64,000 bases of DNA, taken from Drosophila miranda (taxonomy: Eukaryota > Arthropoda > Insecta > Diptera > Drosophilidae). The stretch's first letter is position 1, and the number at the start of each line of letters is the position of its first letter. Position numbers and translations under genes: made by a program. The notes under the pieces are model-generated. The model worked only from the letters and a program-made list of their open reading frames with translations. It did no database searches and was not told the DNA's origin. Below, one piece after another: positions 31,520 to 41,459 of the stretch. Location: NCBI RefSeq assembly GCF_003369915.1, contig NW_022881603.1, forward strand, positions 52,659,271 to 52,723,270, read 5' to 3'.

Positions 31520-32962
31520 GGTACTGGAGGATCATCGTCGTCGTCTGGAGCACTGTTGATGGCACAGGGCGCATCCACCTCAGCGCTATATGTGCACGTG
31601 TGTGTGATGCAGCAGATCACGCATCTGCGGCATCAGAATTGGCAGAGGCAGGATCCAGGAGTTGGCGTGAATGGTGATGGTGATGGTGTTTGGCGAGCGA
31701 CTCTGGTCCGGCCGCCCACGTTGCTTCTACCTGGAGATCTGGGGATTGGCACTGGTCCGGCCAATCAGGGTGCGTTGACCAGTGGAAATGGCCGCAAATG
31801 AGTGCGGATTTGCTGCATCCGAGTGGCTGCTGGTCCGGCCACCCAGGATACACTGCCGATGTAGTTGGAGATGGCGCGCTGGCCAGAGTCGTCTGTATTG
31901 GCTGGCCTCATCGTTAGATTGCCGCTGCTGTTTTGTGATGATGATGGCGTGACGTCATGGCCATCGGTTGACGGCAGCGTAATCGGAGGGGCGTCCGAAT
32001 TGGGCCCAACTTGCAACAAAATGTTGCGGTTGGTGGCGAGGCAGGTACTGGAGAGGCTGATCTGTGAGTGTATTGACAGGTAAGTGTGATTAGTAGAAGT
32101 ATTGGCTATTTTGTGTTGATGCGTGAATTGATGTTTTCCTTCTTTTAGCGGCAGCCTGGATGTTGATGGCGACGACGATAGGGACTTCAAATTTCGCCCA
32201 TTTGGCAGGAATTGGATGGCGAAATTGACGTGGCACCTGCTGGAGAGGCATCTCTATCGGAGGCGTGGCAGGTACGTATGTTTTGTGTGTTTTTGGACAA
32301 TTTTGTGTTGAAGTGTGTATTGATGTTTTTCTCCTTCTAGCGACAGCCTGTGGACTGGATGTTGTTGGCGACGGCGAAAGGGCCTTCAAATTTCGCCCAT
32401 TTGGCAGGAATTGGATGGCGAATTTGGTGTGGCAACTGCTGGAGAGGCAGCTCTATCGGAGGCGTGGCAGGTACGTATGTTTTGTGTGTATTTGGACCAT
32501 TTTGTGTTGATGTGAGTATTGACGTCATTTTTGGTTTGTTTACAGTGGCTGCTCTGGACCTGTGCGGTGGATTGTCAGGAGCGTCGTCAATAAATCCTAA
32601 AATGTCGTCCAATTGGCATCAGATGTGTGGTGTTGATGACGGGGCAGCTGCTGAAGGGGCAGATCTGTCGGAGGCGTGGCAGGTACGTGTGATTATTTTG
32701 GTGTTTTGTCCATATTTTGTTGGTATGCGAATTTACGTCATTTTGTTTTATTTCAGTGGCTGCTCTGGACCTGTGCGGTGAATTATCAGGAGAGTCGTCA
32801 ATATATTCCAAGAATGTCGTCAAATTAGCAGCAAAGGTTTGGTCTATTTGTCGTGGCATCTGCTGGTGGGGCAGCTCTGCCGATGGCGTGTCAGGTGAGT
32901 ACGTATTGGTCATTTTTCATTTTTCGTGGTTATGTGAGTTAATGGTTTCCATATGTTTTTAG
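31520..32962 (+). repeat. Antisense splice-like modules, unit 2
   Basis: Same order as in unit 3 at 4,970 bp lower. In this unit and unit 4 the third module begins cgacagcctg (no stop), and the preceding intron reads gtacgtatg ... ggacaatttt. Confidence 0.75.
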
Positions 32963-32992
32963 TGGCTGCCTCAGGACCGACTTTTGGGCTCA

Positions 32993-33241
32993 TCAAAAGA
33001 CGTCAGAGTAGTAGCTATCGTAGGCGTCTATGATCTCCGCTATCTCGTCGTCAAATGAATCGTCGTCCGTCCACAGGTCGTCGCCATCGTCGCTGAGTGC
33101 TTCGCAGTCCATATCAGAGTCCTCCGATACGGCTGCGGCGTCAGGTTGTGTATTGGCGGCGGGTCTTGTAGGTGTTGGTGTTGCTGCTGGTGTCTGTGTT
33201 GGAGGATTGGCCACTGCTGAGCCACTGCCCTTTGCTTCCGT
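32993..33241 (-). CDS. Acidic ORF overlapping gag end, unit 2
   Basis: About 80 codons in the +1 frame relative to gag, open from just after an in-frame TAA. The end is strongly acidic (SEDSDMDCEALSDDGDDLW, then DDDSFDDEIAEI and DSYYSDVF). There is no ATG; the first near-start is GTG at 33214. It begins beside an A6 run in gag (aattaaaaaacctg) and runs 148 nt past the gag stop. Slippage or +1 frameshifting could attach it to Gag. Intact in units 2-6, broken by TGA in unit 1. Confidence 0.45.
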   Translation of the reverse strand, partial: TEAKGSGSAVANPPTQTPAATPTPTRPAANTQPDAAAVSEDSDMDCEALSDDGDDLWTDDDSFDDEIAEIIDAYDSYYSDVF

Positions 33242-35045
33242 CAGGTTTTTTAATTAATGTGGTAAGTTCTTGCAGTCTTTTCTCTAAGTTTTCAATTTTA
33301 ACGGCGTACTCTTTTAAGATTTCCACACACTTGCCATCGCATTGGATGGCTGGCTGCTGCTGATGCTGGGGATTTCTCGGTGTCTGGAAACGTTTAGGAG
33401 TTGGCTGCACCCGTTGATCGCGCTGGCATTGGCGCCCCTTGGCCTGTGGCTGGGAATGATGGCCGCGATGCTGGTGCTGCTGCTGGTGCTGCCGACCCAA
33501 ATTGTGTCCGCGCTGCTGCTGTTTTTGTTTTTGCTGCTGCTGCTGCTCATCCCTTAGCTTCTGCTGGATCTTGGCCAAATGGTTTTCGGCCGGATTGGCT
33601 TGCGCACCTCGGCTATACAAGGGCCTGCGGGTGTTGGGCGTTGCTGCTGCAGCTGGTGTTGGTGCTGCTGGTTTGGCCCCCTGTCTGCCGCTTGAATGCT
33701 GCTGTTGCTGTTGGTGTTGTGGCCGCTTCTTTTGAGATGATTGCTGCTGCTTGGGGGCGTGGATATGGGGCTGCTGTTGCTGGGAAGGACGACGACTGCT
33801 CTTCGGCTGTTGCCGTTCTGCCGCGCGTGGCTGCTGCAGCTGCTCAGCATTCCCAGACCGCAACACCCTGCTGTAGGAAGGCCTGCCATTGCCTCTGGTG
33901 CCTGTGTTTGCTGTCTGCTGTTGTTGTTGCTGGGATTGGCGACTCGGCTGCTGAGTTTGTGGACGTTGTTGGTCAGTTGGCTGCTGTGGCTGCTGGCGTT
34001 GCTGTTGATACTGCTGCCTCTGCTGCTCACCGATGAGCCTATTTGCCCTTAGCTGGCTACGAGCCTTTTTGTAGGCGGCACATCCCTTGTAGCAGCTCAC
34101 GTGCTTGCCGCTACAATTGGCGCATTTAGGATCCTCCTGCCTGGGTTTCCTGCATGCTGTTGAGGGGTGATCTCCTGCGCATTTCATGCACTTGAATTGC
34201 CGTCTGCAATAGTTTTTTGTGTGGCCAAACTCCTGGCACCGATGGCACTGAGCTGGGTCGCGTGGCTTGGCTTGTCTCACTACCGAGACGCATTGGTTGG
34301 CCAGTTGTTTAATGGCAAGTATTGCCTCATGGCCGCCATCCGCCTTGGGCTGAATTTCAACCTCAAATATGTTTAGAGGCCTCCCATTAAAACGGTGCTT
34401 TAATCCTCGGATAAACCGGGCAGTAAATCCCAGCCGTTCCAGCTCCTCAGTAATCCAGCTGCTTGGCGTAGTGTGGTGTAAATGCCGCACTATTACACGG
34501 TAGCCCCTGTCGCTGCGCGGCTGGTGTGTATGGAGTTGGGTGCTATCTTCAGCAAGGGCGTTCTGTATGACGTTGTATGTTGCCATGTCATCGCACTGGA
34601 CTCTGAGTCCACTGTTGGCCATGGATTTCGTCGTAAATTTCCCCACATTTGGATTGATGGTCAATTTATTTATGAGGGGTACAATTGCAGGCACCAGGGG
34701 CAGGAAGAGTGTAGGGACCTTGGTACTACGTATTGGCGGTTGGACGGGCGTTAAATTTACATTAATGGCTGGCTGATGTTGCGGCTGATGGTTGTCCGTC
34801 TCCATCTGTTGACGTTCAGACTCCATCCTTTGTGGCTCCCTATGTTGTTGGACCTCACACTGTTTATTTGGCGGTGTGCATATTTGACCAATCGTCGGCG
34901 TCTCTTGCTCTGACTCTATCTGTCGGGTCTCATGATGCAGTCTTTTGGCAAATTGGCTCTTAAACATAGGCGTGTCCAGTGTCAGGCAGGTAAAGTCGTC
35001 ATTATCTGAATCCGTTTCGATCGCCGCGCATCTTCGTTTAGCCAT
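33141..35045 (-). CDS. HeT-A-like Gag (634 codons), unit 2
   Basis: Nucleocapsid-type Gag of a Jockey-clade element; in telomeric relatives it binds the RNA and carries it to chromosome ends. A PRE_C2HC domain lies at about 110-235 (GYRVIVRHLHHTTP, ELERLGFTARFIRGLKHRFN). Three zinc knuckles follow: C267-C270-H275-C280, C286-C289-H293-C298, and C308-C311-H315-C322. A glutamine-rich tail covers about 335-565, then a short coiled coil (VEILKEYAVKIENLEKRLQE). The start at MAKRRCAAIETD is the first ATG in this frame after upstream lesions; the ancestral protein was probably longer (see unit 6). The annotation as HeT-A-like rests on domain order and lack of RT. Confidence 0.85.
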   Translation of the reverse strand: MAKRRCAAIETDSDNDDFTCLTLDTPMFKSQFAKRLHHETRQIESEQETPTIGQICTPPNKQCEVQQHREPQRMESERQQMETDNHQPQHQPAINVNLTPVQPPIRSTKVPTLFLPLVPAIVPLINKLTINPNVGKFTTKSMANSGLRVQCDDMATYNVIQNALAEDSTQLHTHQPRSDRGYRVIVRHLHHTTPSSWITEELERLGFTARFIRGLKHRFNGRPLNIFEVEIQPKADGGHEAILAIKQLANQCVSVVRQAKPRDPAQCHRCQEFGHTKNYCRRQFKCMKCAGDHPSTACRKPRQEDPKCANCSGKHVSCYKGCAAYKKARSQLRANRLIGEQQRQQYQQQRQQPQQPTDQQRPQTQQPSRQSQQQQQQTANTGTRGNGRPSYSRVLRSGNAEQLQQPRAAERQQPKSSRRPSQQQQPHIHAPKQQQSSQKKRPQHQQQQQHSSGRQGAKPAAPTPAAAATPNTRRPLYSRGAQANPAENHLAKIQQKLRDEQQQQQKQKQQQRGHNLGRQHQQQHQHRGHHSQPQAKGRQCQRDQRVQPTPKRFQTPRNPQHQQQPAIQCDGKCVEILKEYAVKIENLEKRLQELTTLIKKPDGSKGQWLSSGQSSNTDTSSNTNTYKTRRQYTT

Positions 35046-35210
35046 TCTTTTACCAGCTTTATTCTGGTATTAGGCCTTGTCAGTGCATTATGCTCGTCCG
35101 CCTGAGTCAAAGTAGGCAGCAAGCATTTTCTGCTTCTGCTAGTGTTGGTGCTTTTAGCTGTCGTCAAACGTTGTTGCTGTTGCTGGTCATTGTTTTGCTG
35201 TATGCCGTTT

Positions 35211-35861
35211 TTAGTTTCGGCATAAGTCATGTGTTTGTTTTTGTTTTGGTATTGCGTAGGTCAGGGTAGCTTCGTTTGGTTTGCTGTTCGTGTCTGTGTT
35301 TTGTTTCGGCGGGAGAGAGCAAGCATCTCTCTTTTTGTCATAAGTGCGTGTGTGCATGTTTGGCGGCAAACGCTTTGGGGCTTGAAGTGACGCGCCTTCG
35401 TTTTGTTTTTGCGCCGAGGGTTCGGATGCTGAGAGAGCGCAAGCGTCGCTCTCTATGATGCTTGTGTGAGTTGTTTGGTTGTTTTTGTTTTCGCTGATGG
35501 TTTGGCGCGAAAACATATGGGCATAATCTTTGTTTTTGTTTTGGTTGTGTGCAGTTAAATGCTCTTTGGTTAGAGCGAATGCGCCGCTATTTTTGGAGCC
35601 CGTTGCGCTTTCGCTTCTGGGAGCAATTTTTGTCTGCGTCTTTGTCGGTGTCTTTGATGGCGGTTGTTGTTTTTGTGTACTAGCGTCAGTTTTTGGTGGG
35701 ATTGGCAGGAATTTTTTAACATATAGGCTCCTGTCCAAGAAGCGACGCTCAAATTCCAGAACCGTCGCTCCCAAGGAACTCTGGGAACTCTCTGGCGAGT
35801 CCATCTCCAACTCACCCGCTTCGGCTGATGATTCTCTTGCCGAGTTGTCCATAACATCCAT
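35211..35861 (-). CDS. Gag N-terminal ORF (216 codons), unit 2
   Basis: MDVMDNSARESSAEAGELEM start, then VLEFERRFLDRSLYVKKFLP and a basic, Asn/Gln/Thr-rich region. Ends in out-of-frame residues (AIPKQKQTHDLCRN) after the shared 1-nt loss. In unit 6 this region is continuous with gag, so it is the original Gag N-terminus, not a separate gene. Confidence 0.75.
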   Translation of the reverse strand: MDVMDNSARESSAEAGELEMDSPESSQSSLGATVLEFERRFLDRSLYVKKFLPIPPKTDASTQKQQPPSKTPTKTQTKIAPRSESATGSKNSGAFALTKEHLTAHNQNKNKDYAHMFSRQTISENKNNQTTHTSIIESDACALSASEPSAQKQNEGASLQAPKRLPPNMHTRTYDKKRDACSLPPKQNTDTNSKPNEATLTYAIPKQKQTHDLCRN

Positions 35862-36489
35862 ATTTTGGGTCGTCAGTTTTGGAGCAAGTGCGTCCGTTTG
35901 GTGGCCTGGTCCAGTTGCGTCAGTAGCTTGCTTTTCTTTCCTCTTCTATTGCAGCTAGCTTTTAGCTGCGTGGTCCAGATGGGATTATTGGCTTCACTGA
36001 ATTACGGCACGATTACAGATGATTAGATTGCATTATTTGCAATTATTTGGCATATATTGTTCATTTCCCGGTTTAAACATTTATTTTAAAACATTTACAG
36101 TTCCACAAATAACAAACACAAGTCACTTTTTTTTCGAGGTAATTTTGATGCAAGTGCACGCCTACGTTGCGCACACTCGCCCGCCAGTTTTGCTACTGAC
36201 GGAGTTTATTTCCAGCTTTTCTTATTACCCTTACATTGGCAATTTACATTTAAGCTTGACTCACAACAATAATGTTCTTTTGAATTTTTGCGGGCAATTG
36301 ACATTAACATTACATTAACATTAACATCTAGAGACATGTTTACATTCTATCAGTCTGGCAGCCCTATTTTGACATTCGCAACAATTTGCGTGCATTTATA
36401 CGAAGGTGGTCACAAAGAGATGAGTATTGAACAAAATTGCAACATTAATGACATTTATAGACTATAGACTATTTATAGATTCTATTTCA

Positions 36490-37932
36490 GGTACTGGAGG
36501 ATCATCGTCGTCGTCTGGAGCACTGTTGATGGCACAGGGCGCATCCACCTCAGCGCTATATGTGCACGTGTGTGTGATGCAGCAGATCACGCATCTGCGG
36601 CATCAGAATTGGCAGAGGCAGGATCCAGGAGTTGGCGTGAATGGTGATGGTGATGGTGTTTGGCGAGCGACTCTGGTCCGGCCGCCCACGTTGCTTCTAC
36701 CTGGAGATCTGGGGATTGGCACTGGTCCGGCCAATCAGGGTGCGTTGACCAGTGGAAATGGCCGCAAATGAGTGCGGATTGTCTGCATCCGAGTGGCTGC
36801 TGGTCCGGCCACCCAGGATACACTGCCGATGTAGTTGGAGATGGCGCGCTGGCCAGAGTCGTCTGTATTGGCTGGCCTCGTCGTTAGATTGCCGCTGCTG
36901 TTTTGTGATGATGATGGCGTGACGTCATGGCCATCGGTTGACGGCAGCGTAATCGGAGGGGCGTCCGAATTGGGCCCAACTTGCAACAAAATGTTGCGGT
37001 TGGTGGCGAGGCAGGTACTGGAGAGGCTGATCTGTGAGTGTATTGACAGGTAAGTGTGATTAGTAGAAGTATTGGCTATTTTGTGTTGATGCGTGAATTG
37101 ATGTTTTCCTTCTTTTAGCGGCAGCCTGGATGTTGATGGCGACGACGATAGGGACTTCAAATTTCGCCCATTTGGCAGGAATTGGATGGCGAAATTGACG
37201 TGGCACCTGCTGGAGAGGCATCTCTATCGGAGGCGTGGCAGGTACGCATGTTTTGTGTGTTTTTGGACCATTTTGTGTTGAAGTGTGTATTGATGTTTTT
37301 CTCCTTCTAGTGACAGCCTGTGGACTGGATGTTGTTGGCGACGGCGAAAGGGCCTTCAAATTTCGCCCATTTGGCAGGAATTGGATGGCGAATTTGGTGT
37401 GGCAACTGCTGGAGAGGCAGCTCTATCGGAGGCGTGGCAGGTACGTATGTTTTGTGTGTATTTGGACCATTTTGTGTTGATGTGAGTATTGACGTCATTT
37501 TTGGTTTGTTTACAGTGGCTGCTCTGGACCTGTGCGGTGGATTGTCAGGAGCGTCGTCAATAAATCCTAAAATGTCGTCCAATTGGCATCAGATGTGTGG
37601 TGTTGATGACGGGGCAGCTGCTGAAGGGGCAGATCTGTCGGAGGCGTGGCAGGTACGTGTGATTATTTTGGTGTTTTGTCCATATTTTGTTGGTATGCGA
37701 ATTTACGTCATTTTGTTTTATTTCAGTGGCTGCTCTGGACCTGTGCGGTGAATTATCAGGAGAGTCGTCAATATATTCCAAGAATGTCGTCAAATTAGCA
37801 GCAAAGGTTTGGTCTATTTGTCGTGGCATCTGCTGGTGGGGCAGCTCTGCCGATGGCGTGTCAGGTGAGTACGTATTGGTCATTTTTCATTTTTCGTGGT
37901 TATGTGAGTTAATGGTTTCCATCTGTTTTTAG
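36490..37932 (+). repeat. Antisense splice-like modules, unit 3 (reference)
   Basis: On the strand opposite gag: acceptor at 36490; intron-like segments 37050-37118 (gtaagt...tttag), 37242-37310 (gtacgc...ttctag), 37441-37515 (gtacgt...ttacag), 37653-37726 (gtacgt...tttcag) and 37865-37932 (gtgagt...tttttag). The exon-like blocks between are 123, 130, 137 and 138 nt and related to each other (ending ggaggcgtggcag or gcgtgtcag). Intron-like sizes of 68-75 nt match short Drosophila introns. Confidence 0.8.
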
Positions 37933-37962
37933 TGGCTGCCTCAGGACCGACTTTTGGGCTCA

Positions 37963-38211
37963 TCAAAAGACGTCAGAGTAGTAGCTATCGTAGGCGTCTA
38001 TGATCTCCGCTATCTCGTCGTCAAATGAATCGTCGTCCGTCCACAGGTCGTCGCCATCGTCGCTGAGTGCTTCGCAGTCCATATCAGAGTCCTCCGATAC
38101 GGCTGCGGCGTCAGGTTGTGTATTGGCGGCGGGTCTTGTAGGTGTTGGTGCTGCTGCTGGTGTCTGTGTTGGAGGATTGGCCACTGCTGAGCCACTGCCC
38201 TTTGCTTCCGT
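37963..38211 (-). CDS. Acidic ORF overlapping gag end, unit 3
   Basis: As in unit 2; residue change T to A in the TPAA(T/A)PTPTR stretch. The reading frame is intact. Confidence 0.45.
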   Translation of the reverse strand, partial: TEAKGSGSAVANPPTQTPAAAPTPTRPAANTQPDAAAVSEDSDMDCEALSDDGDDLWTDDDSFDDEIAEIIDAYDSYYSDVF

Positions 38212-40015
38212 CAGGTTTTTTAATTAATGTGGTAAGTTCTTGCAGTCTTTTCTCTAAGTTTTCAATTTTAACGGCGTACTCTTTTAAGATTTCCACACAC
38301 TTGCCATCGCATTGGATGGCTGGCTGCTGCTGATGCTGGGGATTTCTCGGTGTCTGGAAACGTTTAGGAGTTGGCTGCACCCGTTGATCGCGCTGGCATT
38401 GGCGCCCCTTGGCCTGTGGCTGGGAATGATGGCCGCGATGCTGGTGCTGCTGCTGGTGCTGCCGACCCAAATTGTGTCCGCGCTGCTGCTGTTTTTGTTT
38501 TTGCTGCTGCTGCTGCTCATCCCTTAGCTTCTGCTGGATCTTGGCCAAATGGTTTTCGGCCGGATTGGCTTGCGCACCTCGGCTATACAAGGGCCTGCGG
38601 GTGTTGGGCGTTGCTGCTGCAGCTGGTGTTGGTGCTGCTGGTTTGGCCCCCTGTCTGCCGCTTGAATGCTGCTGTTGCTGTTGGTGTTGTGGCCGCTTCT
38701 TTTGAGATGATTGCTGCTGCTTGGGGGCGTGGATATGGGGCTGCTGTTGCTGGGAAGGACGACGACTGCTCTTCGGCTGTTGCCGTTCTGCCGCGCGTGG
38801 CTGCTGCAGCTGCTCAGCATTCCCAGACCGCAACACCCTGCTGTAGGAAGGCCTGCCATTGCCTCTGGTGCCTGTGTTTGCTGTCTGCTGTTGTTGTTGC
38901 TGGGATTGGCGACTCGGCTGCTGAGTTTGTGGACGTTGTTGGTCAGTTGGCTGCTGTGGCTGCTGGCGTTGCTGTTGATACTGCTGCCTCTGCTGCTCAC
39001 CGATGAGCCTATTTGCCCTTAGCTGGCTACGAGCCTTTTTGTAGGCGGCACATCCCTTGTAGCAGCTCACGTGCTTGCCGCTACAATTGGCGCATTTAGG
39101 ATCCTCCTGCCTGGGTTTCCTGCATGCTGTTGAGGGGTGATCTCCTGCGCATTTCATGCACTTGAATTGCCGTCTGCAATAGTTTTTTGTGTGGCCAAAC
39201 TCCTGGCACCGATGGCACTGAGCTGGGTCGCGTGGCTTGGCTTGTCTCACTACCGAGACGCATTGGTTGGCCAGTTGTTTAATGGCAAGTATTGCCTCAT
39301 GGCCGCCATCCGCCTTGGGCTGAATTTCAACCTCAAATATGTTTAGAGGCCTCCCATTAAAACGGTGCTTTAATCCTCGGATAAACCGGGCAGTAAATCC
39401 CAGCCGTTCCAGCTCCTCAGTAATCCAGCTGCTTGGCGTAGTGTGGTGTAAATGCCGCACTATTACACGGTAGCCCCTGTCGCTGCGCGGCTGGTGTGTA
39501 TGGAGTTGGGTGCTATCTTCAGCAAGGGCGTTCTGTATGACGTTGTATGTTGCCATGTCATCGCACTGGACTCTGAGTCCACTGTTGGCCATGGATTTCG
39601 TCGTAAATTTCCCCACATTTGGATTGATGGTCAATTTATTTATGAGGGGTACAATTGCAGGCACCAGGGGCAGGAAGAGTGTAGGGACCTTGGTACTACG
39701 TATTGGCGGTTGGACGGGCGTTAAATTTACATTAATGGCTGGCTGATGTTGCGGCTGATGGTTGTCCGTCTCCATCTGTTGACGTTCAGACTCCATCCTT
39801 TGTGGCTCCCTATGTTGTTGGACCTCACACTGTTTATTTGGCGGTGTGCATATTTGACCAATCGTCGGCGTCTCTTGCTCTGACTCTATCTGTCGGGTCT
39901 CATGATGCAGTCTTTTGGCAAATTGGCTCTTAAACATAGGCGTGTCCAGTGTCAGGCAGGTAAAGTCGTCATTATCTGAATCCGTTTCGATCGCCGCGCA
40001 TCTTCGTTTAGCCAT
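38111..40015 (-). CDS. HeT-A-like Gag (634 codons), unit 3
   Basis: Identical to unit 2 except one N to S near the C-terminus (DTSSSTNTYK). All three zinc knuckles are complete. Confidence 0.85.
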   Translation of the reverse strand: MAKRRCAAIETDSDNDDFTCLTLDTPMFKSQFAKRLHHETRQIESEQETPTIGQICTPPNKQCEVQQHREPQRMESERQQMETDNHQPQHQPAINVNLTPVQPPIRSTKVPTLFLPLVPAIVPLINKLTINPNVGKFTTKSMANSGLRVQCDDMATYNVIQNALAEDSTQLHTHQPRSDRGYRVIVRHLHHTTPSSWITEELERLGFTARFIRGLKHRFNGRPLNIFEVEIQPKADGGHEAILAIKQLANQCVSVVRQAKPRDPAQCHRCQEFGHTKNYCRRQFKCMKCAGDHPSTACRKPRQEDPKCANCSGKHVSCYKGCAAYKKARSQLRANRLIGEQQRQQYQQQRQQPQQPTDQQRPQTQQPSRQSQQQQQQTANTGTRGNGRPSYSRVLRSGNAEQLQQPRAAERQQPKSSRRPSQQQQPHIHAPKQQQSSQKKRPQHQQQQQHSSGRQGAKPAAPTPAAAATPNTRRPLYSRGAQANPAENHLAKIQQKLRDEQQQQQKQKQQQRGHNLGRQHQQQHQHRGHHSQPQAKGRQCQRDQRVQPTPKRFQTPRNPQHQQQPAIQCDGKCVEILKEYAVKIENLEKRLQELTTLIKKPDGSKGQWLSSGQSSNTDTSSSTNTYKTRRQYTT

Positions 40016-40180
40016 TCTTTTACCAGCTTTATTCTGGTATTAGGCCTTGTCAGTGCATTATGCTCGTCCGCCTGAGTCAAAGTAGGCAGCAAGCATTTTC
40101 TGCTTCTGCTAGTGTTGGTGCTTTTAGCTGTCGTCAAACGTTGTTGCTGTTGCTGGTCATTGTTTTGCTGTATGCCGTTT

Positions 40181-40831
40181 TTAGTTTCGGCATAAGTCAT
40201 GTGTTTGTTTTTGTTTTGGTATTGCGTAGGTCAGGGTAGCTTCGTTTGGTTTGCTGTTCGTGTTTGTGTTTTGTTTCGGCGGGAGAGAGCAAGCATCTCT
40301 CTTTTTGTCATAAGTGCGTGTGTGCATGTTTGGCGGCAAACGCTTTGGGGCTTGAAGTGACGCGCCTTCGTTTTGTTTTTGCGCCGAGGGTTCGGATGCT
40401 GAGAGAGCGCAAGCGTCGCTCTCTATGATGCTTGTGTGAGTTGTTTGGTTGTTTTTGTTTTCGCTGATGGTTTGGCGCGAAAACATATGGGCATAATCTT
40501 TGTTTTTGTTTTGGTTGTGTGCAGTTAAATGCTCTTTGGTTAGAGCGAATGCGCCGCTATTTTTGGAGCCCGTTGCGCTTTCGCTTCTGGGAGCAATTTT
40601 TGTCTGCGTCTTTGTCGGTGTCTTTGATGGCGGTTGTTGTTTTTGTGTACTAGCGTCAGTTTTTGGTGGGATTGGCAGGAATTTTTTAACATATAGGCTC
40701 CTGTCCAAGAAGCGACGCTCAAATTCCAGAACCGTCGCTCCCAAGGAACTCTGGGAACTCTCTGGCGAGTCCATCTCCAACTCACCCGCTTCGGCTGATG
40801 ATTCTCTTGCCGAGTTGTCCATAACATCCAT
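40181..40831 (-). CDS. Gag N-terminal ORF, unit 3
   Basis: As unit 2 but KQNTNTNSK instead of KQNTDTNSK. Same terminating lesion. Confidence 0.72.
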   Translation of the reverse strand: MDVMDNSARESSAEAGELEMDSPESSQSSLGATVLEFERRFLDRSLYVKKFLPIPPKTDASTQKQQPPSKTPTKTQTKIAPRSESATGSKNSGAFALTKEHLTAHNQNKNKDYAHMFSRQTISENKNNQTTHTSIIESDACALSASEPSAQKQNEGASLQAPKRLPPNMHTRTYDKKRDACSLPPKQNTNTNSKPNEATLTYAIPKQKQTHDLCRN

Positions 40832-41459
40832 ATTTTGGGTCGTCAGTTTTGGAGCAAGTGCGTCCGTTTGGTGGCCTGGTCCAGTTGCGTCAGTAGCTTG
40901 CTTTTCTTTCCTCTTCTATTGCAGCTAGCTTTTAGCTGCGTGGTCCAGATGGGATTATTGGCTTCACTGAATTACGGCACGATTACAGATGATTAGATTG
41001 CATTATTTGCAATTATTTGGCACATATTGTTCATTTCCCGGTTTAAACATTTATTTTAAAACATTTACAGTTCCACAAATAACAAACACAAGTCACTTTT
41101 TTTTCGAGGTAATTTTGATGCAAGTGCACGCCTACGTTGCGCACACTCGCCCGCCAGTTTTGCTACTGACGGAGTTTATTTCCAGCTTTTCTTATTACCC
41201 TTACATTGGCAATTTACATTTAAGCTTGACTCACAACAATAATGTTCTTTTGAATTTTTGCGGGCAATTGACATTAACATTACATTAACATTAACATCTA
41301 GAGACATGTTTACATTCTATCAGTCTGGCAGCCCTATTTTGACATTCGCAACAATTTGCGTGCATTTATACGAAGGTGGTCACAAAGAGATGAGTATTGA
41401 ACAAAATTGCAACATTAATGACATTTATAGACTATAGACTATTTATAGATTCTATTTCA

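Larger units (their letters stand above)
31182..36126 (-). mobile_element. Gag-only telomeric-type element, array unit 2
   Basis: HeT-A-like organisation on the minus strand: 5' end at 36126 (gtgacttgtgtttg), 5' UTR, N-terminal ORF, 634-codon gag, acidic overlapping ORF, and about 1.8 kb 3' UTR. No RT or endonuclease. The full repeat period is 4,970 bp. The unit has one private variant near its 5' end (ggcatatattg, others ggcacatattg). Confidence 0.9.
36127..41096 (-). mobile_element. Gag-only telomeric-type element, array unit 3
   Basis: Exactly 4,970 bp from its A8 tail (36127-36134) to the next A8. It is the reference unit for the antisense modules. Gag-region variants group with unit 2, 3' UTR variants with unit 5. 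Confidence 0.92.

Noticed and set aside
32350..32781. Plus-strand ORF of 143 codons in the unit 3' UTR
   Set aside because: It reads straight through three exon-like blocks and two intron-like segments. Kept as part of the antisense module finding, not as a gene.
33401..34036. Ala/Leu/Val-rich plus-strand ORF of 211 codons, repeated in units 2 and 3 (148-codon forms in units 4 and 5)
   Set aside because: It is the antisense reading of the CAG-rich, glutamine-coding part of gag. It has no domain and its length changes with one substitution.
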